Assembly (NCBI GenBank): GCA_942492815.1
Contig: OW818658.1
Span: 4,588,001 to 4,652,000, forward strand
DNA: 64,000 nucleotides
Origin: JAEUWI01 sp942492815
GTDB lineage: Bacteria > Hydrogenedentota > Hydrogenedentia > Hydrogenedentales > JAEUWI01
Direction of reading: 5' to 3'
Shown: positions 53,881 through 62,160 of the stretch, piece by piece
How positions within the stretch are numbered: the stretch's first letter is position 1
Layout: each line of letters begins with the position of its first letter
Made by a program: the position numbers and the translations under genes
Notes under the pieces: generated by a model
What the model was told of the DNA's origin: nothing
The model's database searches: none
What the model saw: only the letters and a program-made list of their open reading frames with translations

Positions 53881-54084
53881 CGTGCCACACGATCTCGCCG
53901 AAAGGCGAGTTCGAGTGCGCTGAGCTTCGCCCAATTCATGTCACGGAAAGACCCCAGTGCTGCCCTCGTCTCCCCAATTCAAATGGTTCCAATTTGCAAA
54001 AGGACCGTTCAAGAGCAAGTGAACGCCGCAGTTCAAATTACACAGCGCACTCGAACTCGCCTTTCGGCGAGATCGTGTGGCACG
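53881..54084. repeat. Paired inverted-repeat element, copy 2 (REP/MITE-like)
   Basis: Inverted 38-base units at 53881-53918 and 54047-54084, identical to each other in reverse complement, enclose 128 bases. Both match the units at 10687-10724 and 10852-10889. The spacer is diverged but keeps the AAAAGGACCG stretch at about the same offset as copy 1. It follows tyrS and precedes the converging AraC gene. Confidence 0.85.
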
Positions 54085-54125
54085 TTAAACACGCCAGCGC
54101 CCCGAAGGCTCTCTTGAATTTCCCC

Positions 54126-54998
54126 CTACCGCTGCTTCCGGAATTCCCCCGGCGTCACGCCGCAGAACCGCTTGAAGGCCACGGAGAAGGCGAATTCGTT
54201 GTGGTAACCCACCATCTCCGCGACATTGCGGATCTTGCAGTCGAGGATGATGAGCAGATCCTGGGCGCGCTCCATGCGCAGGCGGGTGACCATGCGCATG
54301 GGTGACGTGCCCGTAGCCGCCTGAACCATGCGGTGCAGGTGGGCCACCGACACGTGCAACTCTTCGGCCATGTGTTCCACTTCCCACTGGTGGTCGAGGC
54401 TCGCATTGACCTTTTCCCAGAGCTTGTCCAGGCGCACGTGCAGATCGCTGCCTTCGGATTCCACCCCGTGACCGAACTCCCGCTCCAGATAGAGCGCTAT
54501 CAATTCCGCATGAAGGCGCGCCGCCCGTGGCGAGGAGCGGCTGATACCATGAGATTCCCGCAGAAACTCCGCCATGGATTTTTCCAATTGGGACGTGAGG
54601 GCGGTTCCCCGCACCACGATGGTTTCCTCGCGCAGGTGGCGCCAGCGGCCCGTGTCGGTCAGGTGGAACCAGAGAAAGGACCAAGGGCCCCGGTAGGGCC
54701 GGTAGTTGAAGGCGGTACCCGCGGGGATGAGCAGGGCCTGGTCGCGGCCGACGCGGCGGACGGGATATTTGCTGAAGACCTGCCCGTGTCCCTTAAAGGG
54801 ATAGAGTAAAAGGTGAAATCCAGGATTCGTGCGGCCGATTTCATAGCCGGGATGGGCCTCGGTGATTCCGCCCTCCGCGATGCCCTTCTTCTCCACCACG
54901 GCCGCGCGCTCGGATCGGCGAGGGAAATAGTGCTCACGGCAGTAGGGCGACCACTTCTTCAGGTCCTGAATAACGAGATCGGGCACGATGTCTGACAT
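54126..54998 (-). CDS. AraC-family transcriptional regulator
   Basis: 290 residues. The N-terminal part (about 40-140) is a cupin-like ligand domain (GHGQVFSKYPVRRVGRDQALLIPAG). The C-terminal 95 residues have two helix-turn-helix motifs (VEHMAEELHVSVAHLHRMVQ and VAEMVGYHNEFAFSVAFKR) ending in the family GVTPGEFRKQ. It likely regulates a carbohydrate-related operon in response to a small ligand; targets unknown. It is divergent from the Cse60-like gene. Confidence 0.9.
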   Translation of the reverse strand: MSDIVPDLVIQDLKKWSPYCREHYFPRRSERAAVVEKKGIAEGGITEAHPGYEIGRTNPGFHLLLYPFKGHGQVFSKYPVRRVGRDQALLIPAGTAFNYRPYRGPWSFLWFHLTDTGRWRHLREETIVVRGTALTSQLEKSMAEFLRESHGISRSSPRAARLHAELIALYLEREFGHGVESEGSDLHVRLDKLWEKVNASLDHQWEVEHMAEELHVSVAHLHRMVQAATGTSPMRMVTRLRMERAQDLLIILDCKIRNVAEMVGYHNEFAFSVAFKRFCGVTPGEFRKQR

Positions 54999-55409
54999 GG
55001 CTTGTCACCTCATGAATTCGTGGTGTTCGCGGGATTTTCACAGGACCTATCGCAGTCCATGGACGCCACTTTACTGAAAAATCGGGGCATTCCCCCATCC
55101 CCCCTCAGTATAGCCCATGAGATTTCCACAAATAAACTTGATAGATACAACCATGGATAGCGGGCGCGGACTTCGGTACTATTAGGCGTTGTCACTGAGA
55201 GTAGACTGATTGGACGTCGTCAATTCTCTTGTCTTGCCGGGGTGTGGTTCTGCCACACCCCGGTACTCATTTGGCGTTGAGGAACGCTCTTTTCCCCACG
55301 GGGCACCAATGCAGGTGGTGCCCCGATTTCTTTTGCTGGTGTTTTTGTCGCAATCTTCCTGATACACTATCGAGAATTGGGACATCACCTGCAGAAGGAG
55401 CTCTCCAGC
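54999..55409. other. Intergenic region with two hairpins, possible small RNA
   Basis: 411 bases between divergent genes. A perfect 11-base hairpin (CCGGGGTGTGG, 55237-55247 with 55253-55263) is followed 36 bases later by the terminator at 55300. No gene of useful length is seen. The hairpin followed by a terminator on the plus strand could be a small RNA. Confidence 0.4.
55300..55334 (+). terminator. Intrinsic terminator
   Basis: GGGGCACCA (55300-55308) and TGGTGCCCC (55316-55324) across a 7-base loop, then GATTTCTTTTG. No plus-strand gene ends here; it may end a small RNA from the region upstream. Confidence 0.6.
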
Positions 55410-55607
55410 ATGATCTTTGTGAAGACATTCAAGGGATATGAGGACAAAATCTTCGATCTGGACACCGCAGTCAATCAATGGCTCTCAAACGCCAAGGCCG
55501 ACGTGGTCGATATCAAGACCGCGATGGCCCACGAGATCGATGGCCGTGCGGGCTCCGGGGACCTGATCTACACCGTCCTTTACAAGGCCGACGCGCCCTT
55601 CGACTGA
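55410..55607 (+). CDS. Small Cse60/DUF2758-like protein
   Basis: 65 residues. AAGGAG lies 9 bases before the ATG. The product begins MIFVKTFKGYEDKIFDLDTA and contains VVDIKTAM and GDLIYTVLYKA, the spacing of the Cse60-type small protein family (strand, helix with VNQWL, strand, strand). Function of this family is unknown; the name comes from a sporulation-associated Bacillus member. A terminator (55638-55664) follows. Confidence 0.5.
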   Translation: MIFVKTFKGYEDKIFDLDTAVNQWLSNAKADVVDIKTAMAHEIDGRAGSGDLIYTVLYKADAPFD

Positions 55608-55635
55608 GGCAACGCCCCTCAACCTACCGGATTAT

Positions 55636-57870
55636 TCAGCCGCCCGCATTCGCTGGCGGCTTTTCTAATTGCTCGTAGCGGCGGGGGCGCGCCGCATCAA
55701 AGCGACTGAGTTCCGCGTCAATCGATTTCACGTAGTCCTCTGTTTTCATCCCGGACTGAATCGCATTGCGCAGCCCGTCTCCACCGGCAAGGGTGTCGAA
55801 GAACGGCTTCCACGCCAGTTGCTTCTCGTGCGTCTGGTGAATCGCCAGGAGCAGGGAATACGCCAACCGGAAGGGACGGGCCTCTTCGGCATTCTCCAGA
55901 TGGATCTGAATGCCGTTGCATGCCTCATCGCGATATACGGGCGAACTCGACTTCCCGGGAATGGAGCGGGGTGTGTAGGTGACCGCCTCCAGCCGACATC
56001 CCCGACGGTCCTCCTTCTTCACACTGCCTACGATCTTCTTCGCGTTCAGCCAGGGCGCGCCCAGCACCTGGAACGGCGTATCCGTGCCCCGTCCTTCGTT
56101 CAAGTTCACCCCCTCGAAAAGGCAGGTGCCTATATAGAGCAAAGCCGATTCGAATACCGGAATATTCGGTGAGGGCGGCACCCAGGGCAGGGAACACTGG
56201 GGCGCCAGAAACGCGCGGGGCCAGCCATTCAGCTCGCTGACGGTCAACTCGACTGCCGCGCAGGCACTGAAGGCGGTCTTGAAGAACATGGCCAGCTCAC
56301 CCAAGGTCATGCCGTGGCGGACCGGAATGGGCGCGCAGCACACGAGGGACCCCACCGCAGTGGCGATAGGCCCTTCGACGACCTGGCCCCCGAGTGGGTT
56401 CGGGCGGTCCAGCACCATCACGGGAACCGAGGCATCGGCGCAGGCCTCCATGCAATCTTTCATGGTGGCCATGTAGGTGTAGTAGCGGGCACCGATATCC
56501 GGCAGGTCCACGACGAGGAGATCGATGTCCCTCAACTGGTCGGCTGTGGGCTTTTTCTGATCGCCATAAAGACTGACGACGGGAACGGGGGCCCGCTGTG
56601 CGCCGACCTGCTCGCCCGCCTCGGCCTGGCCGCTGAATCCGTGCTCCGGACTGAAGACACGCACCACGGTAACCTCCGGCTCAAGAGCGAACACATCGAG
56701 AAGAGAGCGTCCGGCGAGATCGACCGCGCCCTGATTCGTCAGCACGGCGACGCGCTTCCCCCGCAATCCGTCGAATGCATCCCAGGAAAGACGATCGAGG
56801 CCCGTGTGGGCGTTGGTCGTGACGGGGTGACATGCCGCCGCCACGGGTTCATGAAAGGTCTGGCGCAGCGTGGCATTGTCCCGCAGCTCACGGGTCGGGT
56901 GGGGCGTGTTGCTCAGCAGGATCACGAAATGGCTGGTGTCGAGGTCCATCCACAGGCTCGTACCCGTCCAGCCCGTGTGGCCGATGGCACGCCGTGAACG
57001 CAGGTACCCCTCGGAGCCCTCCGCCCAGGGATCGATCTTCCAGCCGAGCACCTGCCAGGGGTAACGCGGCACCGCACCCGGCTGCACCATCACCGCTACC
57101 GTCTCCGGCTTGAGCAGCTCCCCGCTCAACAACCCGCGGCAGAAGCGCGCAAGGTCGCCTGCTGGGGCGAAGAGGCCCGCGTGGCCCGATACGCCGCCGA
57201 CGGCATAGGCATTTTCATCATGCACTTCCCCCTGCATCAATTTCTCGCGCCAGGGGCACTGCTCGGTTGCGGCACATCGCTCGTGCCAGACGGCGGGAAT
57301 ATTGAAGCCGGTGTGCTCCATGGCGAGGGGCTTGAATATGTTCTCTTGCGCAAAGGTGTCCAGCCCATTCTTCCCGATGATCTCCACCATTCTGCCCAGC
57401 ATCATGAATCCGAGATCGGAATACACCCGTTTCTCGCCTGGCGCGGTCTCCAGGGGGAGCGCGGCGATGCGCTGGATGTATTCATCGACGGAATGGGCTT
57501 CCTTGTGCCAGGTCTTGAAGGGAGGTAGACCCGACGTGTGGGTGAGCAGATGGCGAACGGTGATGGCCTTGAACGCGGGAAGTGGCAGAACTTCGGAAAC
57601 CGGCAGATCGAGATCGAGCAGACCCCGCTCGTGCAGCAGGAACACCGAAGTGGCCGTCGCGATGACCTTGGTCAGGGACGCCAGGTCATAAATCGTGTCG
57701 CGGTGGGCCGCTTCCGGCTGGGGGAGGAGGGTACGCTGACCCACGGCCTCGTGAAACAGGGTTTCACCGCCATGCCCCACGTAGCCTACCGCACCCGGAG
57801 CGCCGGAGTCCTCCACCGCCTTTTCCAGTGCCTCTTTGAATGATTCAGGTGCCATGATCTTCCCTGCCAT
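55636..57870 (-). CDS. Fusion of a beta-lactamase-family serine hydrolase and a NamZ-type muramidase
   Basis: 744 residues (start at 57870; an internal Met at 57855 is nearly as good). Residues 1-345 are a class C beta-lactamase/penicillin-binding-protein fold: SLTK (Ser65, Lys68), YSD (Tyr150), and HTGWTG (298-303) in the KTG position. Residues about 355-740 are a DUF1343/NamZ domain (GKRVAVLTNQGAVD, FSPEHGF, LLVVDLPDIGARYYTY, VLDRPNPLGG). NamZ is an exo-N-acetylmuramidase. I infer peptidoglycan turnover or recycling by one polypeptide. No signal peptide is visible. Confidence 0.88.
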   Translation of the reverse strand: MAGKIMAPESFKEALEKAVEDSGAPGAVGYVGHGGETLFHEAVGQRTLLPQPEAAHRDTIYDLASLTKVIATATSVFLLHERGLLDLDLPVSEVLPLPAFKAITVRHLLTHTSGLPPFKTWHKEAHSVDEYIQRIAALPLETAPGEKRVYSDLGFMMLGRMVEIIGKNGLDTFAQENIFKPLAMEHTGFNIPAVWHERCAATEQCPWREKLMQGEVHDENAYAVGGVSGHAGLFAPAGDLARFCRGLLSGELLKPETVAVMVQPGAVPRYPWQVLGWKIDPWAEGSEGYLRSRRAIGHTGWTGTSLWMDLDTSHFVILLSNTPHPTRELRDNATLRQTFHEPVAAACHPVTTNAHTGLDRLSWDAFDGLRGKRVAVLTNQGAVDLAGRSLLDVFALEPEVTVVRVFSPEHGFSGQAEAGEQVGAQRAPVPVVSLYGDQKKPTADQLRDIDLLVVDLPDIGARYYTYMATMKDCMEACADASVPVMVLDRPNPLGGQVVEGPIATAVGSLVCCAPIPVRHGMTLGELAMFFKTAFSACAAVELTVSELNGWPRAFLAPQCSLPWVPPSPNIPVFESALLYIGTCLFEGVNLNEGRGTDTPFQVLGAPWLNAKKIVGSVKKEDRRGCRLEAVTYTPRSIPGKSSSPVYRDEACNGIQIHLENAEEARPFRLAYSLLLAIHQTHEKQLAWKPFFDTLAGGDGLRNAIQSGMKTEDYVKSIDAELSRFDAARPRRYEQLEKPPANAGG
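55638..55664 (+). terminator. Terminator after the Cse60-like gene, inside the end of the fusion gene
   Basis: GCCGCC (55639-55644) pairs with GGCGGC (55655-55660) and is followed by TTTTCT. It overlaps the last codons of the minus-strand fusion gene, whose last residues (PPANAGG) derive from it. Confidence 0.6.
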
Positions 57871-58162
57871 GCATGTATTTCCACCGTCGGCACCGCAACG
57901 TGCGCCGATGAATACAAAGCATAGCGTCCGGGGCGATCAAAATAAAGGGAGGCATTCTCAGGGGCAGCGTCGCCGCGTGACAGCGAAACTCGAGATAGCC
58001 TATGTGTAAAGGCTGTCGACCTGACCGAGCGAGGTTCATTGCAAGCGGCGGGGCTGCTCTGGAAATACACAGGCGGGACGCCTGTGTTTGGTTGCGTGGC
58101 TCTATCGACGAATAATCTGTCTCGCATGTCATTGCCGCGGGGCGACGCTGTCCCTTGGGCGC
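57871..58162. other. Intergenic, no gene seen
   Basis: A small perfect hairpin (ACACAGGCG-GGA-CGCCTGTGT, 58068-58088) followed by TTTGG is the only structure noted. Sequence here should hold the promoter of the fusion gene; none is clear. Confidence 0.4.
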
Positions 58163-58192
58163 AAAAAAGGCCCGCAGGAATCCTGCGGGCCT
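58163..58192 (-). terminator. Intrinsic terminator after the histone-like gene
   Basis: A 12-base stem (AGGCCCGCAGGA at 58192-58181 on the minus strand with its complement) and a following run of six T. Perfect palindrome. Confidence 0.9.
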
Positions 58193-58263
58193 CCACAACT
58201 CAGCGCGGAAGAGCGCCAGCCACCGTGGTATTGGGGCTGGTGCCCTGGTGTATGTCGGGTAAC

Positions 58264-58542
58264 TTACTTCTTGGCGGCCGGCTTTTTGGCAGCAGGCTTC
58301 TTCACGGCGGCCTTCTTCGCAGCAGGCTTCTTTGCGGCCGGCTTCTTCACGGCAGCCTTCTTCGCAGCGGGCTTCTTCACGGCGGCCTTCTTCGCAGCAG
58401 GCTTCTTCGCGGCCGGCTTCTTCGCAGCAGGCTTCTTTACGGCAGCCTTCTTCGCAGCAGGCTTCTTTACGGCAGCCTTCTTCGCGGCGGGCTTCTTCGC
58501 GGCCGGCTTCTTAGCGGCAGCTTTCTTTTTTGCAGCAACCAT
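58264..58542 (-). CDS. Lys/Ala/Pro-rich histone H1-like protein (long copy)
   Basis: 92 residues, almost entirely Lys, Ala, Pro and Val: repeats of AAKKPAAKK and AAVKKPAAKK after MVAAKKK. The start at 58542 is set by a strong AAGGAGA site, and the frame before it is not protein-like. Such H1/Hc1-type tails bind and compact DNA and are seen in several bacterial groups. It shares its leader layout with the short copy at 58912-59022, and both start MVA-x-KKKAAAKK. Confidence 0.85.
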   Translation of the reverse strand: MVAAKKKAAAKKPAAKKPAAKKAAVKKPAAKKAAVKKPAAKKPAAKKPAAKKAAVKKPAAKKAAVKKPAAKKPAAKKAAVKKPAAKKPAAKK

Positions 58543-58680
58543 GTCATTTCTCCTTTTTGTATTCCATCGTTGTACCACTTCGAACACACACAGCATTAAA
58601 TCACGGCAACAGGCCGTGTGCTGCCAGCCCCTCGCCTTCCGCGGGGCGAAGAGCCTACCAAGCGGGATATCTGCCCGCGT
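58543..58680 (-). promoter_or_regulatory. Structured leader, copy A (long histone-like gene)
   Basis: Sequence from 58604 to 58678 aligns with 59079-59152 upstream of the short gene. Shared features: the CGGCAACAGGCC stretch, a CCGCGGGGCGAA core that can form a hairpin (TTCGCC with GGCGA), and a GCGGG...CCCGC hairpin. Conservation at the same distance from each start codon (62 and 57 bases) suggests a functional leader. Confidence 0.5.
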
Positions 58681-58911
58681 ATGGGCAATTAAACCGGGGC
58701 ACCGCGAGGGCACCCCGCATACTACATCGTTGCGCGCATCCAGATCGGACTGCGCCCTTTAACAAACCTGACCCGCACGACTGGGCGCGTGAGTAACCAT
58801 GAAAGGTGCTGAAATGTTCCCGCGCGCCCATTTTCGCGCGGTATCGCCGCAATGAGCGGCGGAAAAACGTAATGGACAAGCCGTCAATGGGCCGTCCCCG
58901 ATGCACCGCGA

Positions 58912-59022
58912 CTACTTCTTCGCGACTGTTTTTTTCGCGGCCGGCTTTTTTGCGGTGGCCTTCGCGGCGGGCTTTGCGGCAGCCGGCTTCTTCGCGGCGG
59001 CCTTCTTCTTGTCAGCGACCAT
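58912..59022 (-). CDS. Lys/Ala-rich histone-like protein (short copy)
   Basis: 36 residues starting MVADKKKAAAKKPAAAKPAA, ending in TVAKK, from an AGGAGAG ribosome-binding site. It is too short to be found by a length filter but the start context and composition match the long copy at 58264-58542. Probably a DNA-binding tail peptide, or a decayed paralogue of the longer gene. Confidence 0.7.
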   Translation of the reverse strand: MVADKKKAAAKKPAAAKPAAKATAKKPAAKKTVAKK

Positions 59023-59152
59023 GTCATCTCTCCTGTTGCTTATCTCACCTTCGTACACTTCACATACAGCCCGGTGCCCGGCAACAGGCCTTGCACCGGC
59101 TGCCTTTCGCGTTCCGCGGGGCGAAAGGCCGGTTCAGCGGGGAACAGCCCGC
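59023..59152 (-). promoter_or_regulatory. Structured leader, copy B (short histone-like gene)
   Basis: Counterpart of 58543-58680. The segment 59079-59152 contains CTTTCGC-CCCGCGGAAC-GCGAAAG, a perfect 7-base stem, plus a GCGGG/CCCGC pair. The stem differs in sequence from copy A while keeping pairing, as expected for conserved structure. Confidence 0.5.
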
Positions 59153-59920
59153 ATGAAAGCATGGATGGTGGAGCGTCCCGGCACCGTTTCCGGTGCGGGT
59201 GTGGCGCGTTCAAGCGGGAGCGAGAAGCGAAGCGTTCTAGGGCACTAAGCGCGCCGCTGTCACATGAGCGGCCTCCTGTACGAAAGCGCTTCTGTGTCCT
59301 CTGCTTCATCCGTTCCGTGCGAACCTCGCTCCAGGAAGTGCAGCCTGCGCTTCGCTGTGAGACGGGTCACGCGCCGTCAATAACGTCGATTCAAATTTTC
59401 TATACCGATTGTGTAACAGACAAATAAGAAAAAGGCAAGTATTTTTTTACACTATTTTAAAATTTTTTCGACGCGCGCATCGCCATCATGCGCATGCAAA
59501 TGCGCTGAACGCATCGTTGTGCGTGCGGGAAGCATAGCTCCGCACCCCGCTCTGCGATCGCTTGTCGCGTTCCGAAGTCTTCCCATCGCAAGCGCAAGAC
59601 TTCCATTTTAGCCTTGTAAACACTGGGTGAAATGCGACCCCGCGCCAAACGCATCGTGAGGCTTCGCACAAGAGTGAATCGGGAGGTGCGCGGCGGACGG
59701 CGGACGCGCGCGCGATGAAGGCGGTCTCTCGCACGGCTGTGATGCCGCGTCGCGCATCAGAAAAAAAATTCTCGCGACGCACGCGATCGCATCGCATCGG
59801 AGCGTCATCGATCTTTTCGCGCGTGATTGCGCGACGTAGTCGTGCGATGCTAGATCGCCGATCGACGTCGATGCCCGGTGCGACAATCAGCGCGCAAGGA
59901 GAGCTACGCAGCGCGTGCCA
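59153..59920. other. Compositionally odd intergenic segment, no gene called
   Basis: About 770 bases between the short histone-like gene and the EEP gene. AT-rich runs occur at about 59390-59470. From about 59460 the DNA is dominated by CGATCG, GCGATCGC, GCATCG and GCGCG motifs, unlike its neighbours. Frames on the minus strand are open but do not resemble protein. No terminator, promoter or RNA gene recognised. Confidence 0.5.
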
Positions 59921-60907
59921 TCACTTCGGCGCGACGTAGAGATCGACGATGATCGGAAGGTGATCGGAGCCGATATCCGGACCCGCCGAGAATGAAACGA
60001 CGCCGATATCGCCGCGGATCAGGCACTGATCGAGGGGCAGTCGTGCGAAGGGCACCCAAGTCGGCCAGGTACCTACGGGACCAAAGCCTTTTCGCGCGTT
60101 TTGGAGCGCCAATCCCTTCGTGAATCGGCGATATTCCGGCGAGAACATGGTGAGGTTGAGGTCACCGAGGAGTATTGCGGGGTCGCTTTGCCCCTCGAAC
60201 CAGTCGCGGATCGATTGCAGATGGCGATTGCGATGGTCAGCCATAAGCTTTCCAATAGGGGGCAATGCGTGAACATCCAGGATCGATAGTGTCCGCCCCG
60301 CGACTTCAATCGTGGCGGAGAGCCCCGGCACATCATGCTCTCGCTGAAACAACACGCCCGTCATGCCCCCCGGCAGGCGGCTGTAGAAGGCAATACCGAA
60401 ATTATCCGCGCGCGGAACGATGGAATTGACTGGATATCGGACATGGAGCGTCTCAAGGGCCTCCGCCCAGGCATCATCCGCCTCCTGCACGCAGATCACA
60501 TCGGGATCCACCGCGTCCACCAGCGCCAGGAAGCGCTCCTTCTCCGAGTTGGAGGTGAGCACATTGGCCAGCAACACGCGAAGGTTGGCCTCCGGCGGCG
60601 TTGATGGCGTGGGAAGATACCACGACAGCGGCTGCGTGAGTTGAATCGCGAGCACGACACACGCCGCGCCGGCCCAGCGCCATCGCCGGATCAGCGAGAA
60701 TTGCAGCACCGCCACGCCCGTGAGCATGGCGTGCCAGACCACGAAGTGGCTGAATATTTCCAGAAGCCAGTGGAGTGTGCCCAACGTGCCCAGCAGCGTG
60801 GCCAGGCCCGATACAAACATCAGAATCTTCGCGCGCACCAGAATGCCCCGATAGAGGCCGCTCTCCGGCGTTGCGAGCACCGTCAACATTCCTGCGATCC
60901 GGCTCAC
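59921..60907 (-). CDS. Membrane-anchored endonuclease/exonuclease/phosphatase family protein
   Basis: 328 residues. Three N-terminal membrane segments (about 30-100) precede an EEP domain (about 110-325): LLANVLTSN, VICVQEADD (Glu), LSILDVHALPP, LLGDLNLTMF (Asp and Asn), and IGSDHLPIIVDL (Asp, His). These are the metal and catalytic residues of the EEP fold, so a hydrolase acting on nucleic acids or phospholipid/phosphoester is expected, facing the periplasm or outside. It starts at GTG 60907, overlapping the stop of the TPR gene (GTGA). Confidence 0.88.
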   Translation of the reverse strand: MSRIAGMLTVLATPESGLYRGILVRAKILMFVSGLATLLGTLGTLHWLLEIFSHFVVWHAMLTGVAVLQFSLIRRWRWAGAACVVLAIQLTQPLSWYLPTPSTPPEANLRVLLANVLTSNSEKERFLALVDAVDPDVICVQEADDAWAEALETLHVRYPVNSIVPRADNFGIAFYSRLPGGMTGVLFQREHDVPGLSATIEVAGRTLSILDVHALPPIGKLMADHRNRHLQSIRDWFEGQSDPAILLGDLNLTMFSPEYRRFTKGLALQNARKGFGPVGTWPTWVPFARLPLDQCLIRGDIGVVSFSAGPDIGSDHLPIIVDLYVAPK

Positions 60908-61374
60908 GATAGTTCCAGCAAGGCAAAGTCCGGACTTTCACGGAAGGTCCGAAGGCGAGGATCGCTCTGGATCCGGTGGGCTGCGGCGCCATCGCAGGCA
61001 ATGGCCTCCCGCAGCAGGGCGACGCCTTCTTCAATGCGGCTGGCCGCCGTGATGTAGAAGATCCCGAGTTCCAGGAGACCTTCCGCTTCGCGAGGCTGAA
61101 GCGCCTGCGCAAACTTAAGCTGCTCCTCCGCCTCCGCCAGGCGGCCCAGCTTTGTGAATAGGGCGCCAAGAAGAAAGCGCGGCGGCAGCCACAGGGGCAT
61201 GATGCGAATACATGCCTCCAGGTGGGCGACACCAGCCTCGTGATTGCCACGGGCGAGCTCCGCCTGGGCCTTTTCCCAGGCCTCGGCCATCCGGCGCTGA
61301 GACCGATGGCGCATGCCCATCTGCAAGGCCACCAATCCGCCCAAGGTGAGAATTCCGATCAATAACTCCGTCAT
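60904..61374 (-). CDS. Small membrane-anchored TPR protein
   Basis: 156 residues. The ATG at 61374 is chosen for its GGAAG site and the immediate membrane segment (MTELLIGILTLGGLVALQMGM). TPR-type helices follow (about 30-125), as in RMAEAWEKAQAELARGNHEAGVAHLEACIRIMP and LGRLAEAEEQLKFAQALQP. It overlaps the EEP gene start and is divergent from hslV. The partner is unknown. Confidence 0.72.
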   Translation of the reverse strand: MTELLIGILTLGGLVALQMGMRHRSQRRMAEAWEKAQAELARGNHEAGVAHLEACIRIMPLWLPPRFLLGALFTKLGRLAEAEEQLKFAQALQPREAEGLLELGIFYITAASRIEEGVALLREAIACDGAAAHRIQSDPRLRTFRESPDFALLELS

Positions 61375-61530
61375 GGTACTTCCGTCTTTCTCCGTCTCCG
61401 CGTACGCGGCGCGCTGAATCTTAGCGCAGGGTGACTCTCTTTTTGTACAATGGCGCGGCCCGCACGCCGCTGGGCCCCACGATCTCAATCTCCGCACCAC
61501 AGGCCGGCACCTCGCCGCGGGAGCACAGGT

Positions 61531-62073
61531 ATGCATGAATTCCACGCCACCACCGTCATCTCTGTCCGCAAGGATGGCATCGTAGCCATCGGCGGCGACG
61601 GCCAGGTCACGCTCGGCAACACCGTAATGAAGGGCAACGCGATGAAAGTGCGACGACTGGCCGACGGGGCCGTGCTCGCGGGCTTCGCCGGGGCCGTCTC
61701 CGATGCCTTCGCGCTGTTCGAACGCTTCGAAGGCAAGTTGCAGGAGTATAACAAGAATCTCGCGCGCGCCGCCGTGGAACTCGGCAAGGAATGGCGCACG
61801 GACAAATACCTGCGCCAGCTCAACGCCCTCCTGGCGGTCTGCGACAAAGACCAGTCGCTTCTCATCGCCGGTACCGGCGAGATCATCGAACCCGAAGATG
61901 GCATCATCGCCATCGGTTCAGGGGGCTCCTTCGCCCTCGCGGCGGCCCGCAGCCTGCTCAAGCACACGAACATGAGCGCGGAAGAAGTGGTGCGCGAATC
62001 GCTCCTGACTGCGGCGGAGATCTGCATCTACACCAACACCAACATCAACATCGAGACGCTGAAATCGAATTAA
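61531..62073 (+). CDS. hslV: HslV (ClpQ) threonine peptidase
   Basis: 180 residues. The catalytic Thr is in MHEFHATTVISVRK, with processing expected before TTVISV. The N-terminal segment GDGQVTLGNTVMKGNAMKVRRL and the C-terminal SAEEVVRESLLTAAEICIYTN are typical. HslV makes a double ring with the HslU ATPase, and hslU is normally next to it; here no hslU lies within the window. A weak TACAAT -10 lies at 61447-61452. Confidence 0.95.
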   Translation: MHEFHATTVISVRKDGIVAIGGDGQVTLGNTVMKGNAMKVRRLADGAVLAGFAGAVSDAFALFERFEGKLQEYNKNLARAAVELGKEWRTDKYLRQLNALLAVCDKDQSLLIAGTGEIIEPEDGIIAIGSGGSFALAAARSLLKHTNMSAEEVVRESLLTAAEICIYTNTNINIETLKSN

Positions 62074-62160
62074 CGGATTGGGGCGGATCGGCACTCTCGG
62101 GGCGTTTCTCGCTGTAAATTGCGCCGATCGCCCGTTCATAACTCATAATTCATAATTCCC

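Noticed and set aside
58332..58514. Plus-strand frames opposite the histone-like gene (Phe/Ala/Gly repeats)
   Set aside because: Antisense of the Lys/Ala repeats; the minus-strand frame has the ribosome-binding site and terminator.
59457..59886. Minus-strand frames in the segment before the EEP gene
   Set aside because: Composition-driven frames over GCGATCGC-type words; no ribosome-binding site or domain.
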